64,000 nucleotides of DNA from CAYWWM01 sp965198025 (lineage in GTDB: Bacteria; Acidobacteriota; Terriglobia; 2-12-FULL-54-10), in assembly GCA_965198025.1 (NCBI GenBank), contig OZ240237.1, forward strand, positions 1,302,001-1,366,000, written 5' to 3'. Positions within the stretch are counted from its first letter, which is position 1, and each line of letters starts with the position of its first letter. Under the pieces are notes generated by a model. It worked only from the letters and a program-made list of their open reading frames with translations, was not told the origin of the DNA and made no database searches. This document shows, one piece after another, positions 59,449-64,000 of the stretch. The position numbers and the translations under genes are program-made.

Positions 59449-60477
59449 ATGAAGCAACCCCGCATTCTATCTGTCGCAACCGCCTGCCCTTCGCGGCGTT
59501 ATTCCCAGGAAGAGGCCCTGCAATTGGCCGGTTACACCCAGCCCGCCGCGCGAAGGATTTTCCTGAACAGTGACATTGAGTTCCGCCATCTGTGTCTTGC
59601 GCCGTCGGACAATCCAGGCTCCGAATCGCTCGACGACTTGCATCGCCGCTACCAAAAGGGGGCCGTTTCGCTCGCCCGCCAGGCCGCCGAGCGCTGTCTC
59701 GCGCAAGCAGGCCTTACTGCGAGTGCCGTGGATTGCATTCTGGTCTGCTCCTGCACCGGGTATCTCTGTCCGGACCTCTCGACGATTCTGGTCAAAGAAA
59801 TGGGTCTGCGACCATGTGTACAGCGCGGTTCACTCCTCGGTCTTGGCTGTGCCGGTGCGCTACCGGGCCTGCAGCGCGCCTACGATCATGCTCTCGCTTA
59901 CCCCAACCACCGCGTCCTGCTGATCGCCGTAGAGATCTGCACCGCGGCGTATTACAAAGACGACACCATGGAAACCCTGGTGGCGAACGCAATTTGCGCC
60001 GACGGGGCTGCTGCTTGCCTCGTGGGCTGCCGCGGTTCGCACGGCCCAGTCATCGAGGGTTTTGCTTCGGTGCTCGATCCGGACCTGCAGGACTTGGTTG
60101 GTTTCGAGCACTGCCAGGGGAGGCTGCGAATTATTCTAGCGGCGGAGATTCGCAACGTCGCTCCCGTGCTTGCGCATCATGCGCTGGTTGAGCTGCTGGC
60201 GGGGCGGGGAATCGAGCGCGAGGACATTGCCCTTTGGCTGCTGCATCCGGGCGGACGTAAAGTGATCGATCGCGTGCAGGAATCGCTCGGCCTGAGCGAT
60301 GCGGACGTCGCCGTCTCCCGCCACGTTTTGCGGAACTACGGCAACATGTCTTCGCCCACAGTCCTGTTTGTGCTCCACGAGGCTTGGCGGCGCAACGCAG
60401 CCCAGCCGGGAGACCGAGGCGTGCTGTTGGCCCTGGGGCCGGGTCTAGCAGCCGAAGCGGCGTTGCTGGCCTGGTGA
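59449..60477 (+). CDS. Type III polyketide synthase
   Basis: A 342-residue chalcone/stilbene synthase-like enzyme. The catalytic triad is in place: Cys134 in LLGLGCAGALPGL, His266 in WLLHPGGRKVID, and Asn299 in RNYGNMSSPTV. Other family marks are FRHLCLAPSDN near 45 and CSCTGYLCPDL near 100. These enzymes extend an acyl-CoA with malonyl-CoA to make pyrones, resorcinols or phenols; the product cannot be predicted. ATG 59449 has AGGAAG upstream. Earlier frames that run into it from 59056 carry the riboswitch sequence and are not coding. No modifying enzyme adjoins it. Confidence 0.92.
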   Translation: MKQPRILSVATACPSRRYSQEEALQLAGYTQPAARRIFLNSDIEFRHLCLAPSDNPGSESLDDLHRRYQKGAVSLARQAAERCLAQAGLTASAVDCILVCSCTGYLCPDLSTILVKEMGLRPCVQRGSLLGLGCAGALPGLQRAYDHALAYPNHRVLLIAVEICTAAYYKDDTMETLVANAICADGAAACLVGCRGSHGPVIEGFASVLDPDLQDLVGFEHCQGRLRIILAAEIRNVAPVLAHHALVELLAGRGIEREDIALWLLHPGGRKVIDRVQESLGLSDADVAVSRHVLRNYGNMSSPTVLFVLHEAWRRNAAQPGDRGVLLALGPGLAAEAALLAW

Positions 60478-60519
60478 TTCCGGGAAGCACCCGAGGGTCA
60501 TCCAGACGAGATTCCGAGG

Positions 60520-60678
60520 CTAGGCGTCCGACAGATCCTCTTTGATATTCTCTTTCGGGTCGGAATCCTCAAGCTCGCTGGATTCGAAAATCTCTTTGCA
60601 CTCCAGACACTCCACGAACTGGCCGTTCTCGTCCTTGGCAATGATCTGGGTGCGGGAGTGAGAGCATGGTTCCGTCAT
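60520..60678 (-). CDS. Mini zinc-ribbon-like protein
   Basis: A 52-residue protein starting MTEPCSHSRTQIIAKDENGQ and continuing FVECLECKEIF. Cys5, His7 and the CxxC pair at 24-27 would make a zinc-ribbon-like site; the tail is strongly acidic (SELEDSDPKENIKEDL). Function is unknown. The composition is that of a real protein. An upstream GTG at 60705 could extend it by nine residues. Confidence 0.55.
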   Translation of the reverse strand: MTEPCSHSRTQIIAKDENGQFVECLECKEIFESSELEDSDPKENIKEDLSDA

Positions 60679-60705
60679 GTGCTTCTGTTCTCCCGGAGAT
60701 TCCAC

Positions 60706-61210
60706 TCTGCGCGTGGCCGCAAACTTCCGCCGAGCTGGAGCCCCCGGAGCAATCCGTCCGGTAGCCGGCCACTAGGATGGGTTCTTCGAGCCTTCGTCAC
60801 AGCAGTTCTTGAAACGTTCTGTATTCGGTTGTTGAGATCATTTTTGAGATTCCGATGCAGTTTGTCAAGACAATCAGGCACGAAAGTGACTTCCGAGAGA
60901 ACCGAGAGAACCGAGAGAACCGCGAGCGCGCCGGTGCGCCCGGACTTTAGGTAGCGGTACTAGGCCATTGTCTTGGAGAATAACCATGTAGATATTGGAA
61001 CTATTGTATTGATTAAGGTTAGGGCAATGTGTCAATGAATGCACATTTCAAATCCGATTGTGCCATCGGGGTAGTCCAAGATAATCAACATCTGGTATCT
61101 GCGGTCTCCCGAAGTGCCAAGCCCGCCACCTGTCCCCGACAGGAAAAGTTGCGGTCAGCCGTTGGTGGAAGACAGCGATTCCGGCGATAATCGCCGGGGG
61201 AGTGAATTCG
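60706..61210. other. Intergenic region with a short tandem repeat
   Basis: 505 bases without a gene. It contains about three to four copies of a 9-base unit ACCGAGAGA (60893-60925) and AT-rich sequence at 60960-61030. Nothing else is recognised. Confidence 0.5.
60893..60925 (+). repeat. Tandem repeat of ACCGAGAGA
   Basis: Two perfect and two partial copies of a 9-base unit in a non-coding region. Similar imperfect units (CCGAAGGAAC) are at 24346-24395. Confidence 0.6.
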
Positions 61211-61486
61211 ATGCATGTGACTGTTGAAGCCTACAGCGGATACAAAGCGAACGAACGGCCGCAGCGATTTCAGCTCGCAGGCCGGAGGTACGATGTGGTC
61301 CAAATCCTCGACCGATGGTATGGGCCGGATTCCCTGTATTTCAAGGTGAGAGCGGAAGACAGAAACTATTATATTCTACGCTACGACTCTGACCGGGACG
61401 AATGGAGCCTGGAGGCGTTTCACCAGGCAGATAGCGGGGAGAGTCCTGGCAGAGTCGCGGCAGACAGCTTGCGGGGAAATCAATAG
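61211..61486 (+). CDS. Small cytoplasmic protein of DUF6504-like type
   Basis: A 91-residue protein. VEAYSGYKANERPQRFQLAG, VVQILDRWYGPDSLYFKVRA and YYILRYDSDRDEWSLEAF make one compact beta domain; I recall similar proteins annotated as DUF6504, but the match is not certain. It ends 3 bases before selB, so the two are probably translated together. ATG 61211 is chosen; a GTG at 61202 is possible. Confidence 0.65.
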   Translation: MHVTVEAYSGYKANERPQRFQLAGRRYDVVQILDRWYGPDSLYFKVRAEDRNYYILRYDSDRDEWSLEAFHQADSGESPGRVAADSLRGNQ

Positions 61487-61489
61487 GGC

Positions 61490-63424
61490 ATGAAGAACAT
61501 TATTGTCGGGACGGCGGGGCATATTGACCACGGCAAAAGCGCCCTGGTGCGTGCGCTGACCGGGACGGACCCGGATCGGCTCGAAGAGGAAAAGCGCCGC
61601 GGCATTACGATTGACATCGGGTTTGCGACGCTTGTCTTGGATGAGAAGTGCCGGCTGGGGTTTGTGGACGTGCCGGGCCACGAGCGGTTTGTGAAGAACA
61701 TGCTGGCGGGCGTGGGCGGGATCGATCTGCTGCTGTTTGTGGTGGCGGCGGACGAATCGGTGCAGCCGCAGACGCGCGAGCATTTCGACATTTGCCGGTT
61801 GCTGGAAGTGCAGCAAGGGATCGTCGTGATCACCAAGGCGGATCTCGTCAGCCCGGAAATTCTGGAGCTGGTACGCCTGGAACTGGAAGAATTTGTGGCG
61901 GGTTCGTTTCTGATGGGAGCACCGATCATCTCGGTCAGCTCGCGGACGGGCCAGGGACTCGAGCAGCTTCGCGGCGAGCTGCTGCGCCTAGCGGAGGCCG
62001 TTCCGGCGAAAGACGCGTCGAGGCACTTTCGCCTTCCGATCGACCGGGTGTTTGTGATGAAAGGATTCGGGGCGGTTGTCACGGGGACACTGGTTGCGGG
62101 AGCAGTCCGGAAGGACTCGGTGGTGGAGGTCCATCCGATCCAGAGGCGCGTGCGCGTTCGGGGAATGCAGGTCCATGGCAAGGCGGCGGGAACGGCGCTG
62201 GCGGGGCAGCGCACGGCATTGAACCTGGCCGGGATCGAAGCAGGCAACCTGGCCCGGGGAATGATTCTGACCGATCCGGGCCGGTTCGAAGTGACCCAGC
62301 GGGTGCACACGCTGTTTTCGCTGTTGCCGTCGGCGCCTCCGCTCAAGAACGGCGCACGGGTGCACTTCCATTCCGGGACGGCGGAACTGATCGGCAAGGT
62401 CCTGCTGCTTGACGAAACAACAGGAAAGGAAACAGAACGAAAGCTTGCGCCGGGCGAGAGCGGGTACGTGGAGTTCCGCCTCAGCGAACCAACGCTGCTG
62501 CTTCCCGGGGACCGGTTCATCGTCCGCCGGTTTTCGCCTGTCATCACGATCGGCGGTGGCCAGGTGCTTGACAACTGGGTGCCGCGACAGGCGATGCCTA
62601 TGCGCTCTCCCCGGCGTACCGAGACGCGGAAGTTCTTGAAGATTCTGGAGGATGGAAACCGCGAGTCCATCGTACTGACCGTTCTCGGGCGTACACCCGG
62701 GGGGTTCTTACGGGTAGAAGACTTGGTCGTGCGAACCGGATGGCTGCCAGAGGAATGTCGCGAGATCGCCGGGTCACTCCGCAAGGCAGGCCGTGTGAGG
62801 TTCCTGCAGGAGCACCCTTTGTGGATTGCCGACTCGAGTCGCCTGGAGCGCCTGCGCGGGGAAGCCATCAATCTTCTGGAGCGGTTCCATAAAGAGAACC
62901 CATTGCTGCCCGGGATATCGAAGGAAGCCTTGCGGTCGCGGGTCCTGTCTACTCATCCGCAGATCGGGGAGGCTGTATTGCGCCAGCTCGTCGAACAGAA
63001 ACAGGTTGTTATCTCCGGGGAAACCGTCCGTTTAGGGACGCACAAGATTGTTCTGAAGGATGAGGAGGAGCAGTCCAAGCGGCAGATTGCACGGGCGTTC
63101 GAGCAAGCGGGTTTGACGACTCCGTCAGTCAAACAAGTGCTGGGCAAGCTCCCGATCGAACGCAAGCGAGCGGAGAAGATTCTCCAGATGTTGTTGCAAG
63201 AAGGAGCGTTAGTGCGAGTATCGGAGGATCTGGTATTCCATGCTGAGGCCATACGAAAGCTACTGCGGCTGCTGGCCGGGCACAAATCCAAGAGCAACCG
63301 CATTACGGTGGGCGCGTTCAAAGACCTGGCGCAGGTGAGCCGGAAGTATGCTATCCCGCTTCTCGAATACCTGGACCGGGAGCGTGTCACGCGGCGGGCC
63401 GGGGATGAGAGGATATTGCTGTAG
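61490..63424 (+). CDS. selB: Selenocysteine-specific elongation factor
   Basis: A 644-residue translational GTPase that delivers Sec-tRNA to UGA codons. G motifs: GHIDHGKS (10-17), ITIDIGFA, DVPGHERFVKN (60-70), and ITKADLV. Domains 2 and 3 follow (KGFGAVVTGTLVAGAV and LPGDRFIVRRFSPVITIGGG), and the C-terminal 250 residues form winged-helix repeats that bind the SECIS hairpin (KRAEKILQMLLQEGALVRV). The length is normal. No selA, selC or selenoprotein gene is seen in the window. Confidence 0.94.
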   Translation: MKNIIVGTAGHIDHGKSALVRALTGTDPDRLEEEKRRGITIDIGFATLVLDEKCRLGFVDVPGHERFVKNMLAGVGGIDLLLFVVAADESVQPQTREHFDICRLLEVQQGIVVITKADLVSPEILELVRLELEEFVAGSFLMGAPIISVSSRTGQGLEQLRGELLRLAEAVPAKDASRHFRLPIDRVFVMKGFGAVVTGTLVAGAVRKDSVVEVHPIQRRVRVRGMQVHGKAAGTALAGQRTALNLAGIEAGNLARGMILTDPGRFEVTQRVHTLFSLLPSAPPLKNGARVHFHSGTAELIGKVLLLDETTGKETERKLAPGESGYVEFRLSEPTLLLPGDRFIVRRFSPVITIGGGQVLDNWVPRQAMPMRSPRRTETRKFLKILEDGNRESIVLTVLGRTPGGFLRVEDLVVRTGWLPEECREIAGSLRKAGRVRFLQEHPLWIADSSRLERLRGEAINLLERFHKENPLLPGISKEALRSRVLSTHPQIGEAVLRQLVEQKQVVISGETVRLGTHKIVLKDEEEQSKRQIARAFEQAGLTTPSVKQVLGKLPIERKRAEKILQMLLQEGALVRVSEDLVFHAEAIRKLLRLLAGHKSKSNRITVGAFKDLAQVSRKYAIPLLEYLDRERVTRRAGDERILL

Positions 63425-63471
63425 GACAAGTGGTATCCTGTTGAGTAGGGCATTGCTTCGGCAATAACTAG

Positions 63472-63501
63472 TTGTATTTGATCATCCGGCAGTCATACAA
63501 T
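63472..63501 (+). promoter_or_regulatory. Putative promoter of tatA
   Basis: TTGTAT (63472-63477), 18-base spacer, TACAAT (63496-63501), just before a GGAAGGAGGG ribosome site and ATG 63519. Confidence 0.4.
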
Positions 63502-63518
63502 AGTGGGAAGGAGGGATT

Positions 63519-63722
63519 ATGCAGGAACTAATCTTCAGCTTTGTTCTGCCGAATCTGGGCTTGCCGGAGATGGTGATTATCGGCTTGGTAGCCCTGCTGG
63601 TCTTTGGAGGCCGGAGACTCGGCGACATCGGTCGCGGGCTCGGCGAAGGAATTCGGAACTTCAAGGGCGCGATCAAGGAAGATAAGCCGGCGGAAGAAGA
63701 GCATCCCAAGCCCACGGCATGA
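63519..63722 (+). CDS. tatA: Sec-independent translocase protein TatA/TatB-like
   Basis: A 67-residue protein: one membrane helix (MVIIGLVALLVFGG), then the amphipathic helix RRLGDIGRGLGEGIRNFKGA and a charged tail. FGGRRLGDIGRGLG corresponds to the FGPxxLPELGRxLG pattern of TatA. It forms the pore for folded proteins with Tat signals, such as the DUF1552 protein in this window. It stands alone here. Confidence 0.93.
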   Translation: MQELIFSFVLPNLGLPEMVIIGLVALLVFGGRRLGDIGRGLGEGIRNFKGAIKEDKPAEEEHPKPTA

Positions 63723-63740
63723 GAAACCCAAGCGGGTTTC
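63723..63740. terminator. Bidirectional terminator between tatA and maf
   Basis: GAAACCC (63723-63729) and GGGTTTC (63734-63740) form a perfect 7-base-pair stem with loop AAGC, between the tatA stop and the convergent maf stop. CTCTTGCC follows on the plus side. Confidence 0.6.
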
Positions 63741-63749
63741 CTCTTGCCT

Positions 63750-64000
63750 TCACATCGACACCGATCCCGGTCTCGGCACGGGCTCGCTCGGCGTTGCCGA
63801 ACGGAAGCGGTTCAGCATCTCATAGAGCAACGAAACTGGCAGTCCCACCACGTTGAAGTAGCACCCCTGAATCGTTTGGATGAACTTGGACGCCAGCCCT
63901 TGAATGGCGTATGCGCCTGCCTTGCCAAAGGGTTCCCCGGAAGCCACATAGTTCTCGACTTCTTCTTCGGTAAGTTCCAGGAAACGGACGGATGTGGAAG
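63750..64000 (-). CDS. maf: Maf family nucleotide pyrophosphatase, N-terminal part beyond the window
   Basis: The last 83 codons of a Maf protein. Visible: TSVRFLELTEEEVENYVASG, EPFGKAGAYAIQGLASKFIQ and GCYFNVVGLPVSLLYEML. The KAGAYxIQG and GxxxNVxGLP motifs are specific for Maf/YhdE, which hydrolyses non-canonical nucleoside triphosphates. The gene enters from the right edge and is convergent with tatA. Confidence 0.93.
   Translation of the reverse strand, partial: STSVRFLELTEEEVENYVASGEPFGKAGAYAIQGLASKFIQTIQGCYFNVVGLPVSLLYEMLNRFRSATPSEPVPRPGSVSM

Noticed and set aside
60893..60925. Possible CRISPR array
   Set aside because: The units are 9 bases with no spacers and no cas genes nearby; it is a simple tandem repeat.
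61480..62871. Minus-strand frame of 463 codons opposite selB
   Set aside because: Ser/Arg/Pro-rich shadow; selB motifs on the plus strand are complete.
63425..63471. Possible selC tRNA after selB
   Set aside because: No cloverleaf with UCA anticodon or long acceptor arm can be drawn.

Overview
The window looks like chromosomal DNA of an Acidobacteriota member, probably close to the Bryobacterales/Solibacter lineage. This is inferred from gene content and was not tested by phylogeny. The content includes a DUF1592/DUF1552 cytochrome pair, an Oar-like TonB receptor with a carboxypeptidase-regulatory plug, DUF4159, secreted Abhydrolase_10, secreted S55-type protease, DUF4097 and many short palindromic intergenic repeats. 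Base composition is GC-rich throughout. Most genes have a clear Shine-Dalgarno sequence, and many neighbours overlap by ATGA.

Layout. 1-2.4 kb: a cut DinB-like gene and a secreted amidohydrolase. 2.6-9.9 kb: an envelope block with an S55-type protease, a secreted beta-propeller protein, an ECF sigma factor, its zinc-binding anti-sigma factor, a DUF4097 protein and shikimate kinase. 10.3-15.8 kb: a fadN-fadA-fadE fatty acid beta-oxidation operon in the Bacillus order. 15.9-20.2 kb (minus): pyrR-pyrB-pyrC and an MFS exporter. 20.4-30.8 kb: mostly secreted or housekeeping single genes (DUF4159, an alpha/beta hydrolase lacking its serine nucleophile, FKBP isomerase, a SurA/DsbA-like fusion, a carboxymuconolactone decarboxylase-like protein, Abhydrolase_10, a heme-binding Vgb-like propeller, universal stress protein). 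31.3-37.7 kb (minus): a heavy-metal RND efflux operon headed by a small His-rich exported protein. 37.9-47.8 kb: PQQ-type sugar dehydrogenase, the DUF1592/DUF1552 pair, an exported ankyrin protein and a 954-residue TonB receptor.

48.1-54.8 kb: tRNA-Ser(CGA), the ectoine operon ectABC with a convergent sodium/solute symporter, a second secreted amidohydrolase and tadA. Ectoine synthesis suggests a saline or osmotically variable habitat. 54.8-55.4 kb is a dense cluster of palindromic repeats. 55.4-57.4 kb: a ferredoxin of NuoI type, a J-domain protein and a divergent IspH-like protein. The IspH-like protein keeps the three cluster cysteines but has lost most substrate-binding residues; it is the most interesting candidate for an undescribed function. 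57.6-59.2 kb is a decayed accessory stretch: a broken AbiEii-type nucleotidyltransferase, an intact VapBC-like pair, the first residues of a type III restriction subunit, and a cobalamin riboswitch fused to a fragment of a BtuB-like receptor. 59.4-64 kb: type III polyketide synthase, a mini zinc-ribbon protein, selB, tatA and a cut maf gene.

No CRISPR array, rRNA, intact transposase or prophage was seen. All functional calls come from reading motifs and architecture; no database search was run.
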